The notes below the pieces were generated by a model. That model was not told the DNA's origin. It ran no database searches and saw nothing but the letters and a program-made list of their open reading frames with translations. From DATAEE01 sp036258175 (lineage in GTDB: Bacteria > Acidobacteriota > Vicinamibacteria > Vicinamibacterales > 2-12-FULL-66-21), in the NCBI GenBank assembly GCA_036258175.1, contig DATAEE010000273.1, positions 16,763-80,762 of the forward strand: a stretch of DNA of 64,000 nt. The letters run 5' to 3'. This document shows positions 53,866 through 62,639 of this stretch, in pieces. A program made the translations under genes and the position numbers. Numbering within the stretch: position 1 is the stretch's first letter; every line of letters begins with the position of its first letter.

Positions 53866-55173
53866 ATCAATCCTATCGACCCGATCGCGTACCTCTTCAG
53901 CCTCGAGACCCTCGGCATCAAGCTCGGCCTCGAGAACATCCGCCACCTGTCTGCGGCGCTCGGGAATCCTCAAGAGGCGTTTCGATCCGTGATCGTCGCA
54001 GGAACGAACGGGAAAGGGTCGGTCGCCGCCATGACGTCGACGGCCCTCAGCGCCAGCGGACGTCGAACGGGTCTCTACACATCGCCGCACCTGGTGGATC
54101 TCGGGGAACGCTTCGTCATTGACGGCCAGCCGGCTCCTGCTGCCGAGCTTTCCAAGGCGGCCGAAGCCGTTCGCGCGGCGTCCGAAGAACTGGTGACGAC
54201 CGGCGTCCTGCCCGCCCCTCCTACGTTCTTCGAGGCGACCACGGCCGTGGCATTCGAGATGTTCAGGCGCGCGGGCGTCGAGGTCGCGGTCCTCGAGGTG
54301 GGCCTCGGCGGGCGATTCGATGCGACCAACGTTGTCACGCCTGCCGTCGCCGCCATCACGTCGATCGATCTGGACCACACCGACTTGCTCGGTCCGACAC
54401 TCGAGGACATCGCGCGAGAGAAGGCGGGCATCGTCAAGCCCGGCGTGCCCGTCGTCGTGGGCGAACGGAAGCCGGGCCCCCGCGCCGTGATTGAAGCGGC
54501 GTCGGCCGAGCGCGGCGCGCCGTTCGTCGGCGCCTTTGACGGCGTCGATGTCCAGGCCCGACTCGACGCGGGCTATGCCACCATCGACATCCGGACTCCG
54601 CGTCGCACGTATGCGAACGTGCGCCTGGCGCTCGCGGGCCGACATCAGATCGACAATGCGATCGTCGCCGTCAGGCTGCTCGAGACGCTGACCGACGCGG
54701 GACTCTCCGTCACGGCTGAAGCGAACCGGGCCGGACTCGAGCGTGCGGTCTGGCCTGCGCGCCTCGAGGCGATCGACGCGAAGGCGATCGGCCGGCCGGG
54801 CCGTACGGTGTTGCTGGACGCTGCACACAATCCTGCGGGCGCCCGCGCGCTGGCGGGCTATCTCGCCGAATGGCACCCGGGAGGCGTTCCGATCGTCTTC
54901 GGCGCCATGCGCGACAAGGATGTCCAGGGGATGCTGGCGGCTCTGGCGCCACGGGCGTCGCGGTTCGATGTCACTCGGGCACAGACGCCGCGCGCCGCCG
55001 ATCCCGCGTCGATCGCCGAAGCGGTCCGACGCGCGGCGCCGGGCATCCCGGTCGATAGTCATCCCACCGTACGGGTCGCAATCGAAGCGGCGATCGATCG
55101 CGGCGCTTCGAAGACGGTGGTCTGCGCCGGCTCGATCTTTCTCGTGGGAGAGGCGCGTGCTATTCTCTGCTGA
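53866..55173 (+). CDS. folC: Folylpolyglutamate / dihydrofolate synthase lacking an ordinary start codon
   Basis: About 435 residues of FolC. Conserved N-terminal sequence ('YLFSLETLGIKLGLENIRHLSAALGNP') precedes the P-loop 'VAGTNGKGSVAAMTS', then 'VGLGGRFDATN', 'SIDLDHTDLLGPT', 'LLDAAHNPAGARALAGYL' and 'FGAMRDKDVQGML'. The conserved part begins well before the first GTG (53989), yet between the accD TGA and that GTG the frame has no ATG, GTG or TTG. An ATC at 53866 ('ATC AAT CCT ATC GAC') fits the expected position, so a rare ATC start is proposed; a base error or in-frame readthrough from accD are alternatives. Confidence 0.82.
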   Translation: MNPIDPIAYLFSLETLGIKLGLENIRHLSAALGNPQEAFRSVIVAGTNGKGSVAAMTSTALSASGRRTGLYTSPHLVDLGERFVIDGQPAPAAELSKAAEAVRAASEELVTTGVLPAPPTFFEATTAVAFEMFRRAGVEVAVLEVGLGGRFDATNVVTPAVAAITSIDLDHTDLLGPTLEDIAREKAGIVKPGVPVVVGERKPGPRAVIEAASAERGAPFVGAFDGVDVQARLDAGYATIDIRTPRRTYANVRLALAGRHQIDNAIVAVRLLETLTDAGLSVTAEANRAGLERAVWPARLEAIDAKAIGRPGRTVLLDAAHNPAGARALAGYLAEWHPGGVPIVFGAMRDKDVQGMLAALAPRASRFDVTRAQTPRAADPASIAEAVRRAAPGIPVDSHPTVRVAIEAAIDRGASKTVVCAGSIFLVGEARAILC

Positions 55174-55195
55174 GCCGCGCCGCCCTCGTCGCTGC

Positions 55196-57520
55196 ATGCG
55201 TGTCCTCATAGGCCTGATCTTCTGCTCGATCCTCCTTCCACGCGCGGCAACTGCGCAGGCGCTCGAAGGTTGCGGCACCCGCTGGGAGCAGCTCAGCTCC
55301 GGTTTCGTCCGCGTCGGCGAACATCACTACCGTCGCACCGGCAACGTGCAGGTGAGTTGTGCCGACATGATGTTCTTCGCGGACGAGATGGATCTGCACA
55401 CCGACACGAACGTCCTGACCGCCTCGGGCAACGTCGTCTTCACGTCGGGCGGGAACCGGATCGGCGCCGATCGCATGGAGTTCGACACCAAGTCGCGCAC
55501 CGGCACCTTCTTCAACGGCTCCGGCACCGCGACGCTCGGCGACCGCGTCGATCGGAGCCTTTTTGGCACGCAGGAGCCGGACGCGTATTTCTACGGTGAG
55601 AAGATCGAAAAGCTCGGTCCGCGCAAATACCGGATCACCCGCGGCGGCTTCACGACCTGCGTCCAGCCGACGCCGCGATGGGAGATCACATCAGGAACGG
55701 CGACGCTGACGCTCGATGAGTACGCCCTTCTGCGCAATTCGGTGCTCCGCGTCAAGGGCGTGCCGCTCCTCTATCTGCCCGTGTTCTATTACCCGATTCA
55801 GGAGGACGATCGAGCAACGGGATTCCTGATACCGACCTACGGCGCCTCGACCTATCGCGGACAGACGATCAGCAACGCATTTTTCTGGGCCATCGGCCGG
55901 AGTCACGACGCGACCTTCTTCCACGACTGGTTTTCGAAGACCGGGCAGCAATTCGGCAGCGAGTACCGCTACGTGCTCTCACCCGAATCCACCGGCAACG
56001 CGCGATGGTCGTTTCTCGACGAAGACGCGCCCGATCCCGGAAGCGGGCCAACGCCTCAGACCGGTCAGCGCAGCTACCGGATCGATGCTGCCGCCAACCA
56101 GCGTCTCCCGCTGGGGCTCAGGGCGCGCGCGAACGCGCAGTATTTCTCGAGCCTCCAGACCAACCAGCTGTATCAACAGAATGTCTACGACGCGTCCAAC
56201 CGTCAGCGAAGCTTTGGCGTCAACGTCAGCGGGGTTTGGGGCACCCACAGCCTGAGCGGTACCTACGACCGACGAGAAACGTTCTACCTGTTCAACGAGG
56301 AGAACTCGACGCTGTACGGGTCAGCGCCGCGCCTCAACTATGCTCGCAGCGAGCGGCCGATCGGCGGGACGCCGATCTATTTCGGTTTGACCGGCGAATA
56401 CGTCAATCTGGTTCGGCGCGATCGGCAGAACGCCCTGGTCGACGGCGTTCTGCAGCCGAACGAGAGGGACTCAGGGCTGCACCGGTTCGATGTGCTCCCT
56501 CAGGTTCGGTTTCCGTTCACGAGATGGCCGTTCCTGACGATCAATTCGTCGGCCGGATGGCGGACAACGTGGTGGAGCGAGAGCTATGACCCAAGTCTGA
56601 TCAACCAGACGCCACCAGTCGCGGTTCAGATCAACGATCCGCTCACACGAAGCTATCTCGACCTCCAGTCCACCATTACCGGACCGGTGTTCACGAGGAT
56701 CTTCAACACGCCGAACAGCGGTTACGCCGACAAGTTCAAGCACGTGATCGAGCCGACGGTCAGCATTCAGCGAACGACCGCAATCGACGAGCTCGACCGG
56801 ATTGTCAAGCTGGACGGCACGGACTCAGTGGTTGGCCAGGTGACACGAATCGCGTACGGGTTGACCAACCGTCTTTATGCCAAACGGCGCAAAGGCGGCG
56901 TTCCCGGCACGGCGCGCGAGATCCTGGCGTTCGGCCTCACGCAGAGCTATTACAGCGACGCGAACGCCGCCCGTTTCGATCAGAACTACCAGAGCTCGTA
57001 CGGGACCGCCCCACCGAGCCGCCTGTCGCCGATCGCGGCGACTGTCCGAGGCTCTCCGACCGACGACATCAACACCGAACTTCGAGCCGAATACGACACG
57101 GATATCCATCTGCTCCGAAGCATCAACGCGTCAGGGGCGTGGCGCCGCCAGCATTTCGATGTCATTGCCAACTGGAGCCTCCGTCGCACGCCGTTGACCC
57201 CTAACTCGACCGCTGAGTTGCGCCGGGACCAGTACATCAACGCGGCGACGTCGGTCAGAACATCACAGAACCGCGTGGGCGGACGCTACAGTCTCCATCT
57301 GGACGTTCAGAACTGGGCGCTTCTCGAGCAGCGTATCGTTGCCTACTACAATGCGCAATGTTGCGGCATTGGGTTCGAGTACCAGACCTACAACTTTGCC
57401 GGGTTCACGGCGCCGGGGGTTCCGAAGGATCGCCGGTTCAACATCTCGTTCACGCTGGCCGGCATCGGCACGTTCTCGAACCTGATGGGCGCGTTCGGTG
57501 GCAACACCGTCGCGCGTTAG
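55196..57520 (+). CDS. lptD: LptD, outer-membrane LPS-assembly protein
   Basis: A 774-residue outer-membrane barrel that inserts lipopolysaccharide. A signal peptide (cleaved near 'RAATAQ') precedes an OstA/LptA-like periplasmic domain ('NVQVSCADMMFFADEMDLHTDTNVLTASGNVVFTSGGNRIGADRMEFD'), and the rest is aromatic-rich beta strands ('NAFFWAIGRSHDATFFHDWFSKTGQQFGSEYRYVLSP'). The near-terminal Cys pair in 'AQCCGIGFEYQ' and an N-terminal Cys fit the LptD disulfides. ATG 55196 follows folC by 22 bases. Confidence 0.93.
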   Translation: MRVLIGLIFCSILLPRAATAQALEGCGTRWEQLSSGFVRVGEHHYRRTGNVQVSCADMMFFADEMDLHTDTNVLTASGNVVFTSGGNRIGADRMEFDTKSRTGTFFNGSGTATLGDRVDRSLFGTQEPDAYFYGEKIEKLGPRKYRITRGGFTTCVQPTPRWEITSGTATLTLDEYALLRNSVLRVKGVPLLYLPVFYYPIQEDDRATGFLIPTYGASTYRGQTISNAFFWAIGRSHDATFFHDWFSKTGQQFGSEYRYVLSPESTGNARWSFLDEDAPDPGSGPTPQTGQRSYRIDAAANQRLPLGLRARANAQYFSSLQTNQLYQQNVYDASNRQRSFGVNVSGVWGTHSLSGTYDRRETFYLFNEENSTLYGSAPRLNYARSERPIGGTPIYFGLTGEYVNLVRRDRQNALVDGVLQPNERDSGLHRFDVLPQVRFPFTRWPFLTINSSAGWRTTWWSESYDPSLINQTPPVAVQINDPLTRSYLDLQSTITGPVFTRIFNTPNSGYADKFKHVIEPTVSIQRTTAIDELDRIVKLDGTDSVVGQVTRIAYGLTNRLYAKRRKGGVPGTAREILAFGLTQSYYSDANAARFDQNYQSSYGTAPPSRLSPIAATVRGSPTDDINTELRAEYDTDIHLLRSINASGAWRRQHFDVIANWSLRRTPLTPNSTAELRRDQYINAATSVRTSQNRVGGRYSLHLDVQNWALLEQRIVAYYNAQCCGIGFEYQTYNFAGFTAPGVPKDRRFNISFTLAGIGTFSNLMGAFGGNTVAR

Positions 57521-57543
57521 TAACGCAGACAAACGCAGATAAA
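57521..57543. repeat. CGCAGA(C/T) repeat, two units
   Basis: TAACGCAGACAAACGCAGATAAA directly after the lptD stop. It belongs to the same repeat type as 48851-48880 and 52861-52934. Confidence 0.6.
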
Positions 57544-57558
57544 GGGATCCGCTGACAC

Positions 57559-58578
57559 ATGACCGACGTGCTCGTCACCGGCGGCGCCGGTTTCATCGGC
57601 AGCAACTATGTTCGCCACGCGATCGCCGCGCATGAGGGCTGGCGGGTCACGACGCTCGACAAGCTGACGTATGCGGGCCGGATGGAGAATCTGAAAGAGG
57701 TCCTGGACCATCCGCGCCACCGCTTCGTCAAGGGAGACATCGTCGACGCCGCAGTTGCCACGCCGCTCGTCGCGGCGGCCGACATCGTCGTGCACTTCGC
57801 CGCGGAGACGCACGTCGACCGATCGATCCTCGACGCGGGCGCGTTCATCACGACAGACATCCAGGGCACGTATGTCCTGCTCGAAGCGGCGCGCCAATCC
57901 AAGCGGCTGCGCCGGTTCATTCAGATCTCGACCGACGAGGTCTATGGCAGCGTGCCCGAGGGCAAAAGTCGCGAGACCGATGAACTGAAGCCGCGGAATC
58001 CTTACTCGGCCAGCAAGGCCGGCGCGGACCGGCTCGCGTACAGCTTCTGGGCGACGTGGAACGTGCCTGTCGTCATTTCACGAGCGTCCAACAACTACGG
58101 GCCCAACCAGTTTCCGGAGAAGATCATCCCGCTCTTCATCACGAACGCAATCGACGATCGGTCGGTTCCGCTCTACGGCGACGGTCTCAACGTACGCGAC
58201 TGGCTGCATGTCAGCGATCACTGCCGCGCGATCGACGTCCTCATCGAGCGCGGCGTACCAGGCGAGGTTTACAACGTCGGTGGCGGCAACGAAGTGGCCA
58301 ACCGCGATCTGACCGAGCGTATCCTCGCGCTGGTTGGCCGGCCTCAATCCCTCATCACGCGCGTCGCCGACCGTCCGGGCCACGACCGTCGCTATGCGCT
58401 GGACTCGGGGAAAATCCGGACCCTCGGCTGGGCTCCGACAGTCGCGTTCCCGGAGGGACTCGCATCGACGGTCGCGTGGTACCGCGAGAACGAGTGGTGG
58501 TGGCGGCCGATCAAGGAGCGCGATCCCGCCTATCGAGAGTACTATCAGGCGCAGTACGGCACCCGCCGCGCCGAATGA
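57559..58578 (+). CDS. rmlB: dTDP-glucose 4,6-dehydratase
   Basis: A 339-residue extended short-chain dehydrogenase. NAD-binding 'VTGGAGFIGSNYVRHA', 'THVDRSILDAGAFITTDIQGTYVLLEAA', the catalytic region 'STDEVYGSVPEG' and 'YSASKAGADRL' (Tyr-x3-Lys), and 'SRASNNYGPNQFPEKIIPLFITNA' are specific for RmlB. It makes dTDP-4-keto-6-deoxyglucose for rhamnose or other deoxysugars. Other rml genes are absent here. Overlaps the next gene by 4 bases (ATGA). Confidence 0.94.
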   Translation: MTDVLVTGGAGFIGSNYVRHAIAAHEGWRVTTLDKLTYAGRMENLKEVLDHPRHRFVKGDIVDAAVATPLVAAADIVVHFAAETHVDRSILDAGAFITTDIQGTYVLLEAARQSKRLRRFIQISTDEVYGSVPEGKSRETDELKPRNPYSASKAGADRLAYSFWATWNVPVVISRASNNYGPNQFPEKIIPLFITNAIDDRSVPLYGDGLNVRDWLHVSDHCRAIDVLIERGVPGEVYNVGGGNEVANRDLTERILALVGRPQSLITRVADRPGHDRRYALDSGKIRTLGWAPTVAFPEGLASTVAWYRENEWWWRPIKERDPAYREYYQAQYGTRRAE

Positions 58579-59549
58579 CCGATTCAGTGCTCGTAACCGG
58601 TGCCGCCGGTTTCGCCGGCAGCCATCTGGTGGACGCTCTCGTCGCGGACGACGTGGATGTCGTCGGCTGGCACCGTCCGGGCGGCCGTCCCGGTTCTCAA
58701 AACTCCGTCCGGTGGGTTCCCCTAGATATCCTCGATCGTGACGCCGTCGCGCGCGCGCTCGCAGCGGCGAAGCCCACGGTCGTGTTCCACTGCGCTGGAA
58801 CGGCGCATGTCGGTGGCTCGTGGCGCGATTCGCTGACGCCGCTCGAAACAAATGCTCTCGGTACCCATTACCTCCTGGATGCCCTGCGGCGCAGCAGCCT
58901 GTCACCTCGCGTCGTCGTGACCGGATCCGCGCTCGTGTATCGGCCATCGACGGCTGCGCTTTCCGAGGAGGCCCCGCTGGGACCGTCGAGCCCGTATGGG
59001 CTCAGCAAACTTGCGCAGGAGATGGCAGCGCTCGGCGCGGCGCGCGACGGACTCCCGGTCGTCGTCGCGCGTCCGTTCAACCACGTGGGGCCGCGGCAGG
59101 ATCCTTCCTATGCGACGGCGAGCTTTGCCCGGCAGATTGCACTGGCCGAGGCGGGTCGCGGTCAGCAGACGATCGTCGTGGGCAACCTGGAAGCGCGGCG
59201 GGATTTGACGGACGTGCGCGACACAGTACAGGCGTACCGGGCGCTCGCCGAACGCGGTACACCCGGTCGCGTCTACAACGTATGCCGCGGCGAGGCGTAC
59301 ACGGTGGCTGAATTGCTGGAGCGATTGATGTCGCTGGCACGCGTTCGGCTTGACGTGCAGCCGGACCCGGCGCTCTTCCGCCCCAACGACAACCCGATTG
59401 TGCTCGGCGATTCATCCCGCATCCGCCACGAGACCGGCTGGCAACCGACGACTCCGATCGAACGAACGCTCGCTGACTTGCTCGAGTACTGGCGCGAACG
59501 CATCGCGGAGGATCGGCGATCGCCGGAAGAGTCCCTGCGCCGGTCATGA
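58575..59549 (+). CDS. NAD-dependent epimerase/dehydratase (GDP-6-deoxy-4-keto-hexose reductase-like)
   Basis: A 324-residue extended SDR. 'VTGAAGFAGSHLVDALV' binds NAD(P), 'FHCAGTAHVGGSW' and 'VVTGSALVY' follow, catalytic 'YGLSK' is at about residue 140, and 'RPFNHVGPRQDPSY' and 'RRDLTDVRDTVQAYRAL' resemble GDP-4-keto-6-deoxymannose reductase (Rmd). It would work on a nucleotide deoxysugar, alongside RmlB, but GDP versus dTDP cannot be read from sequence. ATGA overlaps on both sides. Confidence 0.85.
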   Translation: MTDSVLVTGAAGFAGSHLVDALVADDVDVVGWHRPGGRPGSQNSVRWVPLDILDRDAVARALAAAKPTVVFHCAGTAHVGGSWRDSLTPLETNALGTHYLLDALRRSSLSPRVVVTGSALVYRPSTAALSEEAPLGPSSPYGLSKLAQEMAALGAARDGLPVVVARPFNHVGPRQDPSYATASFARQIALAEAGRGQQTIVVGNLEARRDLTDVRDTVQAYRALAERGTPGRVYNVCRGEAYTVAELLERLMSLARVRLDVQPDPALFRPNDNPIVLGDSSRIRHETGWQPTTPIERTLADLLEYWRERIAEDRRSPEESLRRS

Positions 59550-60910
59550 CGCCGGTCTCGCCGGAGAGTCCGCCGTCTCCGTTCTCCGAAGCAGGGCGTC
59601 AGGTCGTTCACATCACGATGGGCGGGTGGGCGCTGCTGCTGCGCTGGATTACCTGGCGTCATGCAGCCGCGCTCGCGATCGCGGCGCTGGCCTTCAATCT
59701 CTTCGTCCTGCCGCGCGCAGGTGGACGCCGGCTGTACCGAGCCTCGGACACCACGCGCGGGTTGCCCGTCGGCATTCTGGTTTATCCGCTCGCGGTCCTC
59801 GCGCTCGTTCTGGTTTTCCCGTACCGGCTGGATATCGTCGCGGCCGCATGGGGGATCATGGCGGCGGGCGATGGTTTGGCGACGCTCGTCGGACGGCGGT
59901 TCGGACGCACGCGGCTCTCCTGGAATCCGGACAAGACTGTCGAGGGCACGCTGGCATTCATCGTTTGTGGAAGCATGGCGGGCGTCTTTCTGGCGTGGTG
60001 GGTCGGTCCCGCTATCGTCCCACCTCCACCTCCTGGGTTCTGGATCGCGGCGCCTGTCGCCGCTGCGATCGTCGCGGCGCTCGTCGAATCGATCCCGGTA
60101 CGCCTCGACGATAACGTCTCCGTTCCAGCATCCGCGGCCGGTGTGTTGTGGATGGCGAGCCTGGTTTCCGTGGATCCACGGAGCATTCCGTCGCTGCTCA
60201 CAGTCATCCTGACCGGCCTCGCGCTGAACGTCACGGTTGCCGTACTCGGATGGATTGCACGGACCGTCAGTGTGGCCGGCGCAATCACCGGCGCCATCAT
60301 CGGGACGATCATTTACGCGGGCGCCGGAACGCCGGGATGGATACTCCTTCTCACTGCGTTCGTCGCAGCCTCTGTGACGTCGCGCCTCGGGATCAGACGG
60401 AAGGAGGCGCTCGGCGTTGCTGAGGATCGTGGCGGGCGCCGCGGTCCGGGAAATGCAATAGCTAACACGGGCATCGCGGCCTGCGCGGCGGTGCTCAAGT
60501 TGTTTTCCACTCATGGGCCGGCCTGCGACCTGGCCCTCACCGCCGCGCTCGTGGCGGGCGCAAGCGACACGGTCGCGAGTGAGATCGGGAAGGCGTGGGG
60601 ACGCCGCACCTTCCTCGTCACGAGCATCAGGCAGGTGCCGCCTGGCACGCCAGGCGCGATCTCGCTCGAAGGCACTCTCGCACTGGCAGGATCGGCCGCG
60701 TTGCTCGCCTGGCTTGCGCACGGCCTTGGTCTCATCGGCCCAGAGACCTTGCCCGTCATCGCGTTCGCGGCGTTCGCCGCCTCATTCATCGAAAGCGTCC
60801 TCGGCGCAACGCTCGAATCGCGCGGCATCCTGAACAATGACCTGCTGAATTTCGTGACGACAGGCAGCGCGGCGGCACTGGCGCTCGTTCTTGCGGGAGC
60901 TGTTCGATGA
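59546..60910 (+). CDS. Fused phytol/dolichol-kinase-like and DUF92 (phytyl-phosphate-kinase-like) membrane protein
   Basis: A 454-residue polytopic protein made of two families. Residues about 10-205 match the VTE5/dolichol-kinase (CTP-dependent) group: 'ASDTTRGLPVGILVYP', 'AAGDGLATLVGRRFGRTRL', 'NPDKTVEGTLAFI'. Residues about 220-450 match DUF92/VTE6: 'GAITGAIIGTIIYAGAG', 'RRGPGNAIANTGIAACAAVL', 'ALVAGASDTVASEIGKAWGRRTFLVTS', 'GTPGAISLEGTLA'. In plants and cyanobacteria the two act in series to turn free phytol into phytyl diphosphate. The fusion plus the next UbiA gene suggest isoprenoid-alcohol salvage feeding a prenyltransferase. Confidence 0.85.
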   Translation: MTPVSPESPPSPFSEAGRQVVHITMGGWALLLRWITWRHAAALAIAALAFNLFVLPRAGGRRLYRASDTTRGLPVGILVYPLAVLALVLVFPYRLDIVAAAWGIMAAGDGLATLVGRRFGRTRLSWNPDKTVEGTLAFIVCGSMAGVFLAWWVGPAIVPPPPPGFWIAAPVAAAIVAALVESIPVRLDDNVSVPASAAGVLWMASLVSVDPRSIPSLLTVILTGLALNVTVAVLGWIARTVSVAGAITGAIIGTIIYAGAGTPGWILLLTAFVAASVTSRLGIRRKEALGVAEDRGGRRGPGNAIANTGIAACAAVLKLFSTHGPACDLALTAALVAGASDTVASEIGKAWGRRTFLVTSIRQVPPGTPGAISLEGTLALAGSAALLAWLAHGLGLIGPETLPVIAFAAFAASFIESVLGATLESRGILNNDLLNFVTTGSAAALALVLAGAVR

Positions 60911-61815
60911 GCCGCGCGCGAGCGTACCTCGAGCTTGCCCGGCCGTTCACGCTAGTGGCGCCTGCGCTTGGGGTGGTATCCGGCGCAGTCACTGCTGCCG
61001 GCGCTCATCCGCCCGAACGATGGTCAACCGCGCTCGTCGTGTATCCCACGCTCGGCGCGATCATGGCCGCCGTCTTCAACGCCGGGAACAACGCGCTCAA
61101 TCAGATCTACGACCTCGAGATCGACCGCATCAACAAACCCGCCCGGCCGTTGCCGAGCGGCACCTTGACGATCCGTGAAGCGTGGATGTTCACTGTCGTG
61201 ACCTATGCCCTCACGCTCGTGCTCGCCTGGCTCATCGCGCCCGGCGGGCGGCACGAGTGTTTCTGGCTCGTCGTCATCGCCGTCGTCTGCACGTACATCT
61301 ATTCCGTGCCGCCGCTTCGCACGAAGCAGCGCGGCATTTGGGCGAACATCACAATCGCAGTGCCCCGCGGAGTGCTGCTCAAGGTCGCCGGCTGGACCAC
61401 GGTGAAGACGATGATGGGCGTGGAGCCCTGGTTCATCGGCGCCATCTTCGGGCTGTTTCTCGTCGGCGCGTCGACAACGAAGGACTTTGCCGACATGGAG
61501 GGCGATCGGCTCGGTGGGTGTCGAACCTTGCCAATCCTGCATGGCGTCCGGACGGCGGCCTGGATGATTTCTCCGTCGTTCGTTCTCCCGTTCCTGATGA
61601 TCAACATTGGCGTTGTCGCCGGGATCCTGACCGGCAATCCCCTGCTCCTGCACGCGCTCGGCGCGATCATGGCGGCCTACGGCGTCTACGTCTGCTACCT
61701 GATGCTCAGACGGCCGGAAGAGCTCGCGATCGACGCGAACCACGTGTCATGGGCTCACATGTATCGGATGATGTTCGTCGCGCAGATCGGCTTCGCGATC
61801 GCGTATGTCTTCTAA
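60907..61815 (+). CDS. UbiA-family prenyltransferase
   Basis: A 302-residue protein with eight or nine helices. The first Asp-rich motif is 'NNALNQIYDLEIDRINKPARPLPSG' (NxxxDxxxD) and the second is 'STTKDFADMEGDRLGGCRTLP' (DxxxD). Both bind Mg-prenyl diphosphate. It resembles chlorophyll-synthase/DGGGP-synthase and homogentisate-type members more than UbiA or MenA proper, so the acceptor is uncertain. ATGA overlap with the fused kinase argues the two share a pathway. Confidence 0.88.
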   Translation: MSRARAYLELARPFTLVAPALGVVSGAVTAAGAHPPERWSTALVVYPTLGAIMAAVFNAGNNALNQIYDLEIDRINKPARPLPSGTLTIREAWMFTVVTYALTLVLAWLIAPGGRHECFWLVVIAVVCTYIYSVPPLRTKQRGIWANITIAVPRGVLLKVAGWTTVKTMMGVEPWFIGAIFGLFLVGASTTKDFADMEGDRLGGCRTLPILHGVRTAAWMISPSFVLPFLMINIGVVAGILTGNPLLLHALGAIMAAYGVYVCYLMLRRPEELAIDANHVSWAHMYRMMFVAQIGFAIAYVF

Positions 61816-61828
61816 AACGGAGGGACTG

Positions 61829-62626
61829 ATGCGGATCGCCACACGAATCCTGGCCGTCCTCGCGCTCGCGGCTGCTGCAAGCGCACAGGTGCCCAAGGGC
61901 AAGATCGGCTACGACGACACGCCGATGCTGCCGGGCGGCAAGTGGCGGGTGCACGACGGCACGCGCCCGCAACCGGCGGCAGTCGAAACCGCGACGACGC
62001 CCGGGGCGCCTCCGGCGGACGCGCAGGTGCTGTTCAGTGGAACGGACTTATCGCGGTGGCAGACCCGGAACGGGCAGCCGGCGGCGTGGAAAGTCGACCA
62101 GGGCGCGATGGTCGTGACACCGAAGGCTGGCGACGTCTTTACCAAGGATGAGTTCGGCGACGTGCAGCTCCACGTGGAGTGGGCCACGCCCTCAGTCGTT
62201 GTCGGCGATGGGCAGGATCGCGGAAACAGCGGCGTCTTCCTGATGGGCCGCTACGAAGTGCAGGTGCTCGACAGCTTTCGCAGCCCTACCTATCCCGACG
62301 GTCAGGCGGGCGCGATCTACGGCCAGTTCCCGCCGCTGGTGAACGCAGCGCGTCCGCCCGGCGAATGGCAGGTCTACGACATCCTCTTCACGGCGCCGCG
62401 CTTCGAGAATGGCAATCTCGTGACGCCCGCATACCTGACCGTCTTCCACAACGGCATCGCAGTCCACAATCACGCCGCGTTAATCGGAACGACGCAGCAC
62501 AAGGTGGTTGCGAAGTACGAAGCGCATCCGCCTCGCGGCCCCATCCGGTTGCAGGATCACGGAAACCCGGTGCGGTACCGGAACATCTGGGTGCGGGAGC
62601 TGGGCGAGTACGATCGCGCGAAGTGA
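61829..62626 (+). CDS. Secreted DUF1080 (3-keto-disaccharide hydrolase) protein
   Basis: A 265-residue protein. ATG 61829 has GGAGGG 3 bases after the UbiA stop. Signal peptide ends near 'ASAQ'. The DUF1080 fold runs from 'VLFSGTDLSRWQTRNGQPAAWKVDQGAMVV' through 'HVEWATPSV...GNSGVFLMGRYEVQVLDSF' and 'GAIYGQFPPLVNAARPPGEWQVYDILFTAPRF' to 'RGPIRLQDHGNPVRYRNIWVREL'. Members cleave 3-ketoglycosides made by FAD sugar dehydrogenases. Two such dehydrogenase-type genes follow, which supports that role here. Confidence 0.88.
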   Translation: MRIATRILAVLALAAAASAQVPKGKIGYDDTPMLPGGKWRVHDGTRPQPAAVETATTPGAPPADAQVLFSGTDLSRWQTRNGQPAAWKVDQGAMVVTPKAGDVFTKDEFGDVQLHVEWATPSVVVGDGQDRGNSGVFLMGRYEVQVLDSFRSPTYPDGQAGAIYGQFPPLVNAARPPGEWQVYDILFTAPRFENGNLVTPAYLTVFHNGIAVHNHAALIGTTQHKVVAKYEAHPPRGPIRLQDHGNPVRYRNIWVRELGEYDRAK

Positions 62627-62639
62627 CGGGCGCGGCGGT

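Noticed and set aside
52921..55278. 785-codon minus-strand frame opposite accD and folC
   Set aside because: Low-complexity Arg/Asp-rich translation spanning two clear genes on the other strand, so it is a shadow.
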